A DNA stretch of 64,000 nt from Bacillus sp. FJAT-27225 (GCF_001685025.1 NZ_MAYU01000021.1:248001-312000); one strand, 5' to 3'; numbered from the stretch's first letter, positions 34,651 to 43,978 are shown. Numbers and translations: made by a program. The notes: generated by a model not told the origin, from the sequence alone.

Positions 34651-34678
34651 GTATTACGATATATGAACCGTAAGACAA
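34651..34678 (-). promoter_or_regulatory. Candidate fixABCX promoter
   Basis: On the minus strand TTGTCT (34673-34678), 16 bp, TAATAC (34651-34656). The rest of the 394-base gap to the spo0E-like gene is AT-rich without further recognised sites. Confidence 0.5.
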
Positions 34679-34933
34679 GCATAGTACCACATAAGGATGT
34701 AAAACTTGATTACTAAGGCGGATGCTGCTTAAGGAAATACAAATTGTGCAGGTTTTAACATGTTGTAGTGGAAAAAATTATAACTTGGCCATGAGGAATA
34801 AAGAGAAAATTGCCGATACTTTAACTATAAAAAATATTTAAATCTATACAATGATATATGTCACACATAAACCCAGTTATTAATAATTTTTATGTGGGTT
34901 AGATGCAAATTAGATATAAATTTATTTACTAAT

Positions 34934-34964
34934 TAAAAGGACCCTGCAAACCCTGCAGAGTCCT
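34934..34964 (-). terminator. Terminator of the spo0E-like gene
   Basis: AGGACCCTGCA / TGCAGAGTCCT stem (one mismatch) with TTAAAA on the left, giving UUUUAA on the minus transcript. Confidence 0.7.
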
Positions 34965-34985
34965 CAACTATTACTATTTACTTTT

Positions 34986-35255
34986 TCAGAAGCTGTTTTG
35001 AGTATTCAGCCTTGACGAAAGGGCAAAGCCAATTTCCTGGTTCCAGCTCCCGGTTATATCCCCAAACTCCTTGCCGGGGTTTTGCATCCTATTCCTGACT
35101 TTTTGATAAGCTACAATCAATTCATCAAGTTCCTGGCTATATCGAATGGTGTTTTCACTGGTAAATCCGCTCACATTAGCGGACTCAATCATCAGTTTAC
35201 GTTTAGCCTGTATCTCACCCATCATTATGTCAGGTCTCCAGCTAACTTCTAACAC
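34986..35255 (-). CDS. Spo0E-family aspartyl-phosphate phosphatase
   Basis: 89 aa from GTG 35255, preceded by GGAGGAAGG at about 6 nt. The helical hairpin IQAKRKLMIESANVSGFTSENTIRYSQELDELIVAYQKV holds the Spo0E signature SQELD (Ser40-Asp44). Proteins of this family dephosphorylate Spo0A-P and delay sporulation. The C-terminal tail after the hairpin (about 30 residues ending TQNSF) is longer than in minimal members. It has no operon partner, with the fix operon on one side and the ArsR gene on the other. Confidence 0.85.
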   Translation of the reverse strand: MLEVSWRPDIMMGEIQAKRKLMIESANVSGFTSENTIRYSQELDELIVAYQKVRNRMQNPGKEFGDITGSWNQEIGFALSSRLNTQNSF

Positions 35256-35448
35256 TTCTAACCTTCCTCCAATTGTCTCTAATTTACTTTATATTGCCTC
35301 TTTGTTATGCCGCATCAAAAAAATTATGCCAGCGATTTGGGACAAAGTAAATAGAATCGCAAAACAAGACAAAACATTCTCCGTTTCGCTTTAAATCGAC
35401 AAGGCCATTACACCTATTGGGCATCTGCTTGTTCTACGAGTAGAGTGT

Positions 35449-36036
35449 CTATTTCGCCCACATCTCCTCAGGGTTTAATTCATAGATGCTGTTCTCTCTA
35501 TACATAAAGTGGTTTATGATAAATTCCCTTCTTATAGTGGCATAGTCCTCATGAAACTTTTTAATGTATTCATTTAGTTCCTTTTCTTTGTATTTCCGGC
35601 CTTTTTCCAACCCCTGCACAATATGCTCAAAAACAAACAGCTTTTTCTTCCGCTGTGCAGGAATACTTTTCAGTTTCCCCTCCTTGGTGAAGAAATTAGT
35701 AATAACCTTCTGTTTTTCAAGACTCGTATCAACCATTTCTGCCAGTTCCTCCCCTTTTTTCTCCAATAGTTGTGACAACACCTTGGCATGCTGCTTGATT
35801 GTTGATTCATTTAAATTAAAATAGATGGTATTTTTATCGCGCCGTTCATTAACGATTCCCACCTCACGCAGCTTTTTCAAATGGTGTGTAATGGTGGGAG
35901 GAGTAAGCCCAAGCTTGCCTGCAATAGCCTGGCCATGCAAAGGGCCCACAGATAGCAAGGCGGTTATCCTGATGCGGGTTGGGTCCCCCATAGCCTTGTA
36001 AAATGAAACAAGCCGATCCAGTTGCATTTTCATCAT
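35449..36036 (-). CDS. ArsR-type HTH regulator with DUF2087 domain
   Basis: 195 aa. N-terminal ArsR winged helix (KAMGDPTRIRITALLSVGPLHGQAIAGKLGLTPPTITHHLKKLREVGIVNERRDKNTIYFNL). C-terminal DUF2087 (LKSIPAQRKKKLFVFEHIVQGLEKGRKYKEKELNEYIKKFHEDYATIRREFIINHFMYR). No CxC metal site is seen, so the signal is probably not arsenic. It lies directly downstream of the oxoacid oxidoreductase operon on the same strand, with its own palindromic operator, so it may control that operon as well as itself. Confidence 0.85.
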   Translation of the reverse strand: MMKMQLDRLVSFYKAMGDPTRIRITALLSVGPLHGQAIAGKLGLTPPTITHHLKKLREVGIVNERRDKNTIYFNLNESTIKQHAKVLSQLLEKKGEELAEMVDTSLEKQKVITNFFTKEGKLKSIPAQRKKKLFVFEHIVQGLEKGRKYKEKELNEYIKKFHEDYATIRREFIINHFMYRENSIYELNPEEMWAK

Positions 36037-36045
36037 TCCTTATAG

Positions 36046-36061
36046 TTAGATAATTATCTAA
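36046..36061 (-). promoter_or_regulatory. Palindromic operator of the ArsR-type gene
   Basis: TTAGATAATTATCTAA, a perfect 16-bp palindrome 10 nt upstream of the start codon, followed by a second half TTAGATA at 36062-36068. Typical placement for ArsR autorepression. Confidence 0.6.
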
Positions 36062-36190
36062 TTAGATATATACCAAATTCATCTGCTGCAGTCAATGGGT
36101 TTTTTTGCTGTCTCTCTAATCAACAGAAAAATTTAATATTAAAATCACCAATTCTTTAGTTAGTTTCTAATAATAATAATAAATTACAAT

Positions 36191-36225
36191 GAAAAAAGCA
36201 GGCCGCTTTAGCCTGCTTTTTCTTT
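36191..36225. terminator. Terminator of the oxoacid oxidoreductase operon
   Basis: AAAAAGCAGGC / GCCTGCTTTTT, symmetric stem with A- and T-tracts, effective in both directions. Confidence 0.85.
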
Positions 36226-36234
36226 CATATTCAA

Positions 36235-37232
36235 TTACAGCATCGGATGCTCGTCCTTAGCCTTGAGGCGCCGCCAGCGGTGTTCGATTTCAGCCTCGAA
36301 GGACTTGAGCAGTGCCTTGTTTTCCTCTTTCAAAAGATGCTTTGTTTTCCCCATATATTTCAGCCATTCAGAAGCTGGTACACGTTTATTCTTTGCCTCT
36401 GGATCATAGGTAATCGTTGTAATTCCCTGCTCTATCTCGTATAGCGGGAAGAAGCATGAGTTGACTGCCTGCTCCATAATCGTACTGCCATAAAGATCCT
36501 CCGACTTCCAGTTAAGCGGGCAGGTAATAAGGATTTTCCCATAGGCTGTGCCGACATTCTGGGCATACCACTGTGCTTTTGCGCCTTTTTTGACAAGGTC
36601 CTGCGGGAAGGCTTCCGTTCCGGTGAACACATATGGAATATTCGCCGCAGCCATCAGCTGGGCTGTATCTTTATGGTGGAACGACTTCCCTTTTTGTGTC
36701 TTGCCGACGCTTGTCGTGCTAGTCATATGGCCAAGCGGTGTCAATAGGACATTTGTGAACCTGTGTTCATATAGCCTTCATTGTCATATTCAACAATAAT
36801 CAGTTTGTGACCGCGGAGCGCTGTTCCGATTGCGGAGCCCATCCCAATATCCATGCCTCCGTCCCCGGTAATCATGACAAAGGTAACATTGTCATCGATG
36901 TCGATTTCCCCGCGCTTTTGCATTTCAAAAAATGCTTCAACCGTTCCGGATAAGGTTGCAGCCCCATTCTGGAACAGGTTATGGATCATCGTCTGCTTAT
37001 GGGAGGTATACGGATAGGCAGTTGTCGTTACATACGCACAGCCTGTCTGATAAAGGACGACAATATCCCCTTCAATCCCTTTAAAAAACAGTTCCAGCCC
37101 AGGGAATATTCCGCATCCCGGGCAGGCCCCATGTCCGGAGCCAAGCCGTTTCGGTTTGCCGGCAAGCGCCCGGAGCGGCGGAATTTTTACCTTCAGCTTG
37201 CCGGTGTCCTCATCCATCTTCACATCAATCAA
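36235..37232 (-). pseudogene. 2-oxoacid:ferredoxin oxidoreductase beta subunit, frameshifted
   Basis: Two adjacent frames together give one normal beta subunit (about 332 aa). The first (36741-37232) has the CPGC motif (Cys37, Cys40), the TPP site GDGGMDIGMGSA and YDNEGYMNTGSQMSY, then TGA. The second (36235-36744) continues in the -1 frame with TPLGHMTSTTSVGK and LITCPLNWKSED, the last cluster cysteine. Related enzymes read ..S-[YS]-S-T-P-[LY]-G.. here; the DNA TAT-TG-ACA-CCG would read Y-S-T-P with one base restored (TCG). So a single-base deletion at about 36742 breaks the gene. Both halves are otherwise intact, so a recent mutation or sequence error is likely. Overlaps the alpha gene by ATGA. 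Confidence 0.85.
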
Positions 37233-38530
37233 GCCGGTTTTAAATGTTTCCCCATGCTGTGGTTCAATGACCTGTTTGGGAGGGCCTGTTCCGGATTTCC
37301 GGGAACAATTCCATAATAATTAAACGGTTTTTCAGCATAGCCTTTTTCCATTGCATTCAACGCTAAAGCAAAAAATGCTTCCGCATCATCGGCATAGAAA
37401 TCCTTGCCGCCCAGGCCGAAAACTCTGCTTTGGACGATTGTCTTGTTTTCTTTATCCTCCTGAAGTGCAGATTTAATTTCATGAGTCAGGTTCGGCCCAT
37501 GGGCACCGTAGGAATCTGCGCGCTCCCCAACGAGGAGAGATTTTACATTCCTGAGGGCTTCGCGAATTTCTTTTGCCGGGAAAGGCCTGATAATATTTGG
37601 CGAAATGATTCCCGCCTTGATTCCTTTCCCCCTCAGCCTGTCAACAACATCCTTCGCTGACTCGGCGGCAGAGTTTAGGAGGAATAAAGCAACCTCAGCA
37701 TCTTCCATTCTATAAAGATCAAGAACTCCGTATTCCCTTCCCGATATTACGGCGTACTCGGCAGCTACTTCCCTGAACACTTCTCCAGCTGCATAAATGG
37801 CTTCGGATTGCTGGAAGTGGTTATTCATCAAGTCTTCCCCATTCATATGGGCACCAATTGTGACAGGTTTCTTCGGATCCCTGGCAAAATTGTAATCAGT
37901 TGGACACTCACCGACAAACTGCTGGACAACCGAGCGGTCCTTGAAATAATTGACTCTTCTCTTTTGGTGAGATGTCCAGAATCCATCATAAGCAACAATG
38001 ACCGGCAGCCGGACCTTTGAATGCTCGGCAATTTTAAGTGCCATGATATTCATATCATAAACAGCCTGAGGAGTCCTCGCGGTCAGGATGACCCATCCAG
38101 TATTCAGTCCGTAATATAAATCGGAATGGTCCCCTCTGATATCAAGCGGTCCGCTGACTGCACGAGTGACAAGGTTCATGACCATAGGGAACCGTGTCCC
38201 GGCCTGGACTGGAAGCTGTTCAATCATATAAAGAAATCCGTTGGCGCTTGTGGCATTAAACACGCGTGCACCTGTGGCGGCCGCACCATAGCATATCCCT
38301 GCAGAACCGTGCTCCCCGTCAGCCGGAATCAGCTTTATATCATGCTCGCCCCTTGCTTTCATCATATCAAGATACTGGGCAACCTCTGTTGAAGGGGTAA
38401 TCGGGAAATAGCCCATAATATGATAATTGATTTGGGCAGCCGCCATCGCAGCCATCTCATTTCCCGATTCGAATGTCAATGTTTGCTCAGGTTTTGCTGT
38501 AGTTTTCAATTCTTCTTCGATAATGGCCAT
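37229..38530 (-). CDS. 2-oxoacid:ferredoxin oxidoreductase alpha subunit
   Basis: 433 aa. Starts with FESGNEMAAMAAAQINYHIMGYFPITPSTEVAQYL, the pyrimidine-binding half of the TPP enzyme. Then VFNATSANGFLYMIEQLPVQAGTRFPMVMNLVTRAVSGPLDIRGDHSDLY, a block typical of pyruvate- and oxalate-type oxidoreductases. The substrate may be pyruvate, oxalate or another 2-oxoacid; sequence alone does not settle it. Oxidizes the acid to acyl-CoA or CO2 with reduction of ferredoxin. Coupled to its neighbours by TAATG (upstream) and ATGA (downstream) overlaps. Confidence 0.88.
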   Translation of the reverse strand: MAIIEEELKTTAKPEQTLTFESGNEMAAMAAAQINYHIMGYFPITPSTEVAQYLDMMKARGEHDIKLIPADGEHGSAGICYGAAATGARVFNATSANGFLYMIEQLPVQAGTRFPMVMNLVTRAVSGPLDIRGDHSDLYYGLNTGWVILTARTPQAVYDMNIMALKIAEHSKVRLPVIVAYDGFWTSHQKRRVNYFKDRSVVQQFVGECPTDYNFARDPKKPVTIGAHMNGEDLMNNHFQQSEAIYAAGEVFREVAAEYAVISGREYGVLDLYRMEDAEVALFLLNSAAESAKDVVDRLRGKGIKAGIISPNIIRPFPAKEIREALRNVKSLLVGERADSYGAHGPNLTHEIKSALQEDKENKTIVQSRVFGLGGKDFYADDAEAFFALALNAMEKGYAEKPFNYYGIVPGNPEQALPNRSLNHSMGKHLKPA

Positions 38531-39543
38531 TATAAAAGCCTCCCATCTGCATACGGAAAGTTCTGTTTCGTTCTGTTTGCTTTAGCATAGCCAATCATTT
38601 CGCGGAGATCTCCCAATGCATCAGTTGGACAAGCTTCCACACACTTTAAGCAGCCCTTGCAATATTGATAATCGATTCCCTTTAGAAACATCTGCTCGCG
38701 GCCGCGCTTATCGGCACCTTTTTCCCAAACAAAGCAGAAGTCCGGGCAGACTGTATCACAGGAAGCACAATGGATACAGCTCTCAAGCTTCAATTCTGGC
38801 AAAAAGCCCTGGCGGGAGCCGCTTAAGTCCTTGAGAATGCTGTTTGCAGGTGAAGGAATGACACCGCCCAGCTCCTGGGTCATATAGCCAAGCTTTGGCA
38901 GCGGGCGTGAAAATTTCTTTCCTTTTGCTCCATCTGGCACTTCGTATACTTTAAATTGAACTTCATTGTAACCGCGCTCGAATGTCCGAATATTCGGCTC
39001 TACAAGATGCGGATATTTTTTCTCGAAAGTTTTCCTGATTACGTTTTTCATAGAATCAGGGTCGAGGAAATCACAAATCCGGAATAACGCACCAAGCATC
39101 GCTGTATTAACTTTTGTCTTTTCTTCGACTGCAATGGTCAGTGCATCAACGATTGCGAGTGTTCCGTATTCAAACCTCAAATCCTTCTTAATTCCGTCAA
39201 AATCGCGCACGGAGTTGACGAGTACGATTCCGTTCGCATCGAGGCCGGAAACAACATCGACCATTTTGTATAGAGCCTCATGGAACACCCCAATTACATG
39301 CGGCTGCTCGATGGGACTGTGATCACGTATTTCAACGTCCGGCTCACAAAAGCGGATAAAGCTTTTGACAGGTGAGCCTTTTTTCTCAGAACCATAGGAC
39401 GCAAAGTTCGATCCGTTAAGTCCAAGGCCAAGCACTCCAGCTTCAGCCAGCATTTTTCCTGCAAGGTTGGCTCCAAGTCCGCCTATTGATTCAAGGCGTA
39501 TTTCAAAAAATCCCAGTTCATTTTGTTTCGGTAAGATTGACAT
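38530..39543 (-). CDS. Oxoacid oxidoreductase gamma subunit fused to 2x[4Fe-4S] delta domain
   Basis: 337 aa. The gamma domain (about 10-190) has FFEIRLESIGGLGANLAGKMLAEAGVLGLGLNGSNFASYGSEKKGSPVKSFIRF. The C-terminal ferredoxin domain has two cluster motifs, CIHCASCDTVCPDFCF and CKGCLKCVEACPTDALGD. In many archaea and clostridia gamma and delta are separate proteins; here they are one chain. First gene of the operon; ATG 39543 follows GGGGGGAG. Provides the electron exit path to ferredoxin. Confidence 0.88.
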   Translation of the reverse strand: MSILPKQNELGFFEIRLESIGGLGANLAGKMLAEAGVLGLGLNGSNFASYGSEKKGSPVKSFIRFCEPDVEIRDHSPIEQPHVIGVFHEALYKMVDVVSGLDANGIVLVNSVRDFDGIKKDLRFEYGTLAIVDALTIAVEEKTKVNTAMLGALFRICDFLDPDSMKNVIRKTFEKKYPHLVEPNIRTFERGYNEVQFKVYEVPDGAKGKKFSRPLPKLGYMTQELGGVIPSPANSILKDLSGSRQGFLPELKLESCIHCASCDTVCPDFCFVWEKGADKRGREQMFLKGIDYQYCKGCLKCVEACPTDALGDLREMIGYAKANRTKQNFPYADGRLL

Positions 39544-39865
39544 GTTCTCCCCCCATAAACCTTATGTAAATTGCTGTGCCAGACAATGCTGGCGGTCCCC
39601 ACCTTCCATTCTAGGCAAGCAACCAAATTTACGCTGTGACAAATGTTATACACAAGGAGGAAAATATTGAAACAGCTTTGATTTTTTCTTGAATACCCAG
39701 AAAAACAGACGGCTCTACGAACATTATTACTGTACTACAGAATAAAAATTGTTGTATAACAGTTCAGGTTTGGTTTGTTTGGAATTGATTGCCTGTTTGC
39801 TGTACGCGCGTTTCGGGTACTTGTAGGGGTGATTGTTTCCGGGGGTCTCTACTTTGGAGGTCAGC
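39544..39865. other. Divergent promoter region, oxidoreductase operon / acyltransferase
   Basis: 322 bases. It has a GCCAG/CTGGC hairpin at about 39579-39595 and a half Fnr-like TGTGA at about 39635 without a proper right half. AT-rich promoter-like stretches are present but I cannot name a convincing -35/-10 pair. Confidence 0.35.
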
Positions 39866-40900
39866 ATGAAAAAACGAGACTACTACTTTGATAATGCAAA
39901 ATTCATTTTGATATTTCTTGTTGTGTTCGGGCATCTGCTCAGGGCATTCATAGAGGACAATGAAATCTTTTACGCATTATATAAAGCGATTTACACGTTC
40001 CATATGCCTGCGTTTATTCTTGTGTCAGGTTTTTTTGCAAAAGGGTTCAATGAAAAAGGGTATATAAAGAAAATCACCAAGAAACTCATTTTGCCGTACA
40101 TCATCTTTCAGGTTATTTATTCTGTGTTTTACTATTTTCTTTACCAAAAACCGACTCTTGTCATTGATCCGTTCAACCCGCAATGGTCTCTGTGGTTCCT
40201 CGTCAGCATGTTTTATTGGAATCTGTTAATGATTCCTTTTTCAAAACTGAAGGCAGCGACCGCGATTCCAATCGCTTTGGCGGTAGGGCTGTTGATCGGA
40301 TACGTTGACTGGATTTCAAATTATCTGAGCCTCTCAAGGACATTTGTGTTCTTCCCGCTGTTTCTGGCAGGTTATTATTTGAAAAAAGAACATTTTTATT
40401 CACTTTTTACAGTGCCAAAGCGGATCTTTGCTCTAGTTGCTTTTATTGCATTGTTTGCAGGATTCTACATGTACCCAGACATGCAGTATCAATGGCTGCT
40501 AGGTTCGAAGCCATACGAAGCCATGGGAGCTGCATCGCTATTGGCTATGTTTAAAAGGCTTGGCATTTACATCTTAAGTTTTATCATGGTCATGAGCTTC
40601 TTTGCCTTCGTGCCAAGGAAACAGTACTTTTTTACAACCCTCGGAAAACGCACATTGTACGTTTACCTTCTGCACGGATTTTTCGTCAAGCTATTGCGGG
40701 AAACGGAGTTCATTTCTTACTTTGATAAGACAGAACGGATCATCCTGCTTGCCGGGGTTTCGCTAATTATTGTCCTTGCCCTTTCAAGTAAGCTGATAAC
40801 AACATTCACCCAGCCATTAATTGAACTGAATGTAAGCCGGGCGAAGAAGCTGCTCGAAAGATTGTCAGGAGAATACAGGGTACCGCAGGAAAGGAACTAA
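39866..40900 (+). CDS. Membrane acyltransferase (acyltransferase-3 family)
   Basis: 344 aa from ATG 39866, 6 nt after TTTGGAGG; an earlier in-frame ATG at 39833 precedes this site. About 10 membrane helices. N-terminal RDYYFDNAKFILIFLVVFGHLLRAF carries the family His in a helix start, and YTFHMPAFILVSGFFAKGF the second block. C-terminal YVYLLHGFFVKLL is also typical. O-acetylates or acylates cell-surface sugars or polymers; the acceptor is unknown. Single gene sharing a terminator with lutC. Confidence 0.85.
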   Translation: MKKRDYYFDNAKFILIFLVVFGHLLRAFIEDNEIFYALYKAIYTFHMPAFILVSGFFAKGFNEKGYIKKITKKLILPYIIFQVIYSVFYYFLYQKPTLVIDPFNPQWSLWFLVSMFYWNLLMIPFSKLKAATAIPIALAVGLLIGYVDWISNYLSLSRTFVFFPLFLAGYYLKKEHFYSLFTVPKRIFALVAFIALFAGFYMYPDMQYQWLLGSKPYEAMGAASLLAMFKRLGIYILSFIMVMSFFAFVPRKQYFFTTLGKRTLYVYLLHGFFVKLLRETEFISYFDKTERIILLAGVSLIIVLALSSKLITTFTQPLIELNVSRAKKLLERLSGEYRVPQERN

Positions 40901-40908
40901 GTATTCAA

Positions 40909-40941
40909 AGAAAATCCCCGCCAAGCAGCGGGGATTTTTTC
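40909..40941. terminator. Bidirectional terminator, acyltransferase / lutABC
   Basis: AAAATCCCCGC / GCGGGGATTTT stem with flanking A- and T-tracts, between convergent genes. Confidence 0.9.
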
Positions 40942-40943
40942 TC

Positions 40944-41663
40944 CTATAAATCTTCAACCACAATATAGGCAGCCCGTACAGGCCCATGTACACCGACAAC
41001 CAAATTTAGTTCAATATCAGCCGAATTGCTTGGCCCAGTAATGAAGTTGATGCAGGAAGGCACATCCTTCCCTTCAAGATGCTGTTTTCGAATCCACTCC
41101 GCTGCCTGTGTAAATCGCGGCACAATTGAACTCTTTGGGACAAGCGCGATAAAATTCTCAGGAAGAAAAGAGACTGAACGTCCTCTGTCCCGGTTTGTAA
41201 AATGAGTAACGGTTCCCGATTCTGCCAGGGTAACTTCACTGATGGTTATTGCAACCTTTGCGCTTTCAGCCAACGAAATGTTTTCATCCCCTTTAGTATG
41301 GTCCCAAACACGAACCTCTACATTTTCCGAAGGCCACTCGTTCTCCAGCAATTCTCCAAGTCCCCATTTTCCGTACCGCTCGTCATTCCAGGTCATAACT
41401 GGACCGCCGCCATAGCTTTCAACAATCTCCTTAACCTTCTCCGGGAGCTGATCTAGCTTTGTTTCATGCAAGGCAGTATGGATTTTCAGGCATTGGGTTT
41501 TCAAAACTTCAAGCAGCTCATCCTGGGATGCCCCTTTATAGATCTCGTGCTGGGGCTGGAATTTGTATGCAGGACGCTCTACACTTGTTGTATTCCGTGG
41601 CCTGCCAAGGCTGGAAGCCACTTTATCGAGAAACCTTTTTCGATTGTGAATCGTGCCATGCAT
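40944..41663 (-). CDS. lutC: Lactate utilization protein LutC
   Basis: 239 aa, DUF162/LUD domain protein. Third component of the LutABC complex that oxidizes L-lactate to pyruvate. GTIHNRKRFLDKVASSLGRPR at the start; AITISEVTLAESGTVTHFTNRDRGRSVSFLPENFIALVPKSSIVPRFTQA and CINFITGPSNSADIELNLVVGVHGPVRAAYIVVED are the LUD blocks. ATG 41663 lies 2 nt after the lutB stop with AAAGGAGG inside lutB. LutC is needed for full activity; its exact step is not known. Confidence 0.95.
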   Translation of the reverse strand: MHGTIHNRKRFLDKVASSLGRPRNTTSVERPAYKFQPQHEIYKGASQDELLEVLKTQCLKIHTALHETKLDQLPEKVKEIVESYGGGPVMTWNDERYGKWGLGELLENEWPSENVEVRVWDHTKGDENISLAESAKVAITISEVTLAESGTVTHFTNRDRGRSVSFLPENFIALVPKSSIVPRFTQAAEWIRKQHLEGKDVPSCINFITGPSNSADIELNLVVGVHGPVRAAYIVVEDL

Positions 41664-41665
41664 TG

Positions 41666-43090
41666 TTATTTGCCTCCTTTTTCACGGTTCTTGAACCAAT
41701 CACGGAATCGCTCCTTGCTTGGTGCAGGAAAATCTCGGATATCAGTCCAGGCTTTTAGCGGTCCTGGTCCTTTTGTTATTTTGTCGCCAACCATAAACGG
41801 ATTCATGGCAGCGGGGGCCATCTTTGTTCCTATTTTATAAAGGCTTGGGGAGGCGGCACCCAGACCATAGGCTTTCATAAGCAGCTTTTCTGAAACCGGA
41901 GCTTTGCCTTCATTTTCAACAATAACCTGCCTGTGCTTATGGAGAAGCTGATGGAGCGGAATTTTTACTGGGCATACTTCTGTACATGCCCCGCAAAGTG
42001 TTGAGGCATATGGCAATTCCTTATACTCATCATAGCCTCCCAATAACGGGGACAGAACCGCACCGATTGGCCCTGAATAAATCGAGCCGTAAGAATGGCC
42101 CCCGACATGGCGGTAAACCGGACATACATTGATGCATGCAGCACAGCGGATACATTGGAGTACGGAGCGGAACTCGCCTGCAAGGATATCCGATCTGCCA
42201 TTATCAACAATGACCAGATGGAATTCCTCAGGTCCATCCGCTTCCGGCTCCTGGCGAGGCCCGGTAAGAACTGTGATATAGCTTGTCAGTTTCTGTCCGA
42301 CAGCACTGCGTGTCAGCATACTGACCAGCACTTCCATTTCTTCAAATGTCGGGACAAGCCTCTCCATTCCCATAACCGTAATTTGTGTTTTCGGCAGGGC
42401 AGTGACAAGGTCGGCGTTGCCCTCGTTCGTTACCAGAGCGAAGGAACCTGTTTCTGCTACTGCAAAATTGCAGCCAGTTACCCCGATATCGGCGGCCAAG
42501 TATTCCTTGCGGAGCATTTCACGTGCATGTGCCGCCAGTTCCTCAGGCTTTGAGGTTTTATCATATCCAAGCTTTTCAGCGAACACATCCCTGATTTGCT
42601 CTTTATTTTTATGAAGGGCCGGCACGACGATGTGGGAAGGCGGATCATGGTCATCGACTTGGAGAATATATTCTCCGAGGTCTGTTTCAATGACTTCGCA
42701 TCCCGCTGCCTCGAGTGCCTGGTTCATCGATATTTCTTCCGAGACCATCGACTTTGCTTTAACGACCTTTTTGGCATTTTTCTTTTTGGCAACTTCGGTA
42801 ATATACGCACTTGCTTCCTCGGCTGTTTGGGCGAAAAAGACGTGGCCGCCGCGCTTGGCGACATTTTCACTCAGCTGGTTTAGATAGTAATCAAGATTGT
42901 CAAGTACATGCTGGCGGATTTCCTCCCCATGGTTACGCCATTCTTCCCAGTCACCAAGTTCGACTGTTACATCCCGCCTTCTCGTTCCCATTCTCTCCTG
43001 GGCACCTGCAACAGCACCGCGCATGAATGAATCGTTTATACCGTCCTGGACTCGTTCCTTGAATTGTTCCTGCCCTATTTTAATGGACAT
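41666..43090 (-). CDS. lutB: Iron-sulfur lactate utilization protein LutB
   Basis: 474 aa. N-terminal LUD domain ([60 protein letters not shown]) and C-terminal double 4Fe-4S ferredoxin region [20 protein letters not shown] and [22 protein letters not shown]. Electron-transferring part of the lactate oxidation complex. ATG 43090 follows GGAGGGAG. 44 nt separate it from lutA. Confidence 0.96.
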   Translation of the reverse strand: MSIKIGQEQFKERVQDGINDSFMRGAVAGAQERMGTRRRDVTVELGDWEEWRNHGEEIRQHVLDNLDYYLNQLSENVAKRGGHVFFAQTAEEASAYITEVAKKKNAKKVVKAKSMVSEEISMNQALEAAGCEVIETDLGEYILQVDDHDPPSHIVVPALHKNKEQIRDVFAEKLGYDKTSKPEELAAHAREMLRKEYLAADIGVTGCNFAVAETGSFALVTNEGNADLVTALPKTQITVMGMERLVPTFEEMEVLVSMLTRSAVGQKLTSYITVLTGPRQEPEADGPEEFHLVIVDNGRSDILAGEFRSVLQCIRCAACINVCPVYRHVGGHSYGSIYSGPIGAVLSPLLGGYDEYKELPYASTLCGACTEVCPVKIPLHQLLHKHRQVIVENEGKAPVSEKLLMKAYGLGAASPSLYKIGTKMAPAAMNPFMVGDKITKGPGPLKAWTDIRDFPAPSKERFRDWFKNREKGGK

Positions 43091-43134
43091 AGCGCTTATC
43101 TCCCTCCGTCCTAATTCAAAAAAACTCTGGTAAC

Positions 43135-43851
43135 TTACCTGCTATTCAAAACTTCAGCAATATGCATGATTTGTATCGGTTTGCCGAGCCTATCAATCCG
43201 GCCGCCTATATTCATCAAGCAGGCAGCATCCGCACCGATTAAGTACTGTGCACCAGTCTCTTCGACGTGCTGGACCTTCTCATCCACCATCTGTTCGGAA
43301 ATCTGTGCCATCTTGACCGCAAATGTTCCTCCAAAACCACAGCACTGTTCCTTTCCAGGAAGTTCCGTGAATTCAAGGCCTCTGACATGTTTCAAAAGTT
43401 TCATAGGAGCTTCGACAACACCGAGGAGTCTGGTCATATGGCAAGAGGTGAGATATGTAACTTTATGTTCGAACCGCGCTCCGACATCTTCAACTTTGAG
43501 AACATCGACAATAAATTGTGTAAGCTCATACGTTTTATTAGCCAGAGCTTTGGCTTTAGGGCCATAAGTTGGGTCATCCTTAAACAAGTACGGGTACTCT
43601 TTTAACATGGTGGCACATGAGCCTGATGGGGAAACGACTACTTCCGCGCGCTGAAACACATCAATCATTCTCATCATTGCTTCTTTTGATTCTTTTACAT
43701 ATCCGCTGTTATAGGCAGGCTGCCCACAGCAAACTTGTGATTCAGGAAAATCGATTTCACAGCCGAGCCGTTCCAGTAGCTCTACAGTGGCTTTTCCAAC
43801 ATCACTTTGAAAAAGGTCAACCAAACAAGTTGCAAAAAGGGTTACCCTCAT
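43135..43851 (-). CDS. lutA: Lactate utilization protein LutA
   Basis: 238 aa, GlcF/HdrB-like protein with two CCG domains: [15 protein letters not shown] in the first half and [16 protein letters not shown] in the second. Intervening SCHMTRLLG and SCATML cysteines complete the cluster sites. Contains bound Fe-S for lactate oxidation with LutB and LutC. First gene of lutABC; upstream lie a LutR-type operator (43899-43911) and a cre-like site (43965-43978), so expression should respond to lactate and to preferred sugars. Confidence 0.96.
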   Translation of the reverse strand: MRVTLFATCLVDLFQSDVGKATVELLERLGCEIDFPESQVCCGQPAYNSGYVKESKEAMMRMIDVFQRAEVVVSPSGSCATMLKEYPYLFKDDPTYGPKAKALANKTYELTQFIVDVLKVEDVGARFEHKVTYLTSCHMTRLLGVVEAPMKLLKHVRGLEFTELPGKEQCCGFGGTFAVKMAQISEQMVDEKVQHVEETGAQYLIGADAACLMNIGGRIDRLGKPIQIMHIAEVLNSR

Positions 43852-43898
43852 TTTTCCTACTCTCCCTTATTTCGTTCATTTTCACTGAAGGTCAACAG

Positions 43899-43911
43899 GT
43901 CATCTGATGAC
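43899..43911. promoter_or_regulatory. LutR operator of lutABC
   Basis: GTCATCTGATGAC is a perfect dyad around a CTG centre, 48 nt upstream of lutA. The same motif (one base changed) occurs before lctP at 45007-45019, and the GntR repressor gene lies between. Confidence 0.8.
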
Positions 43912-43964
43912 TTATCAATAAATTTAGTAAGTTATTTAAATACTACTATAAAGCTATCAAACTT

Positions 43965-43978
43965 TGAAAGTGTTTTCA
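43965..43978 (-). promoter_or_regulatory. cre-like site upstream of lutABC
   Basis: TGAAAGTGTTTTCA matches the cre pattern except TG for the central CG. Confidence 0.5.

Noticed and set aside
34848-34863. Fnr-like AATGA-TATATG-TCACA upstream of fixA
   Set aside because: Left half poor and about 260 bp from fixA, too far from the likely promoter.
39630-39660. Possible Rex or Fnr site before the oxoacid oxidoreductase operon
   Set aside because: Only one good half-site (TGTGA); the right half does not match either consensus.
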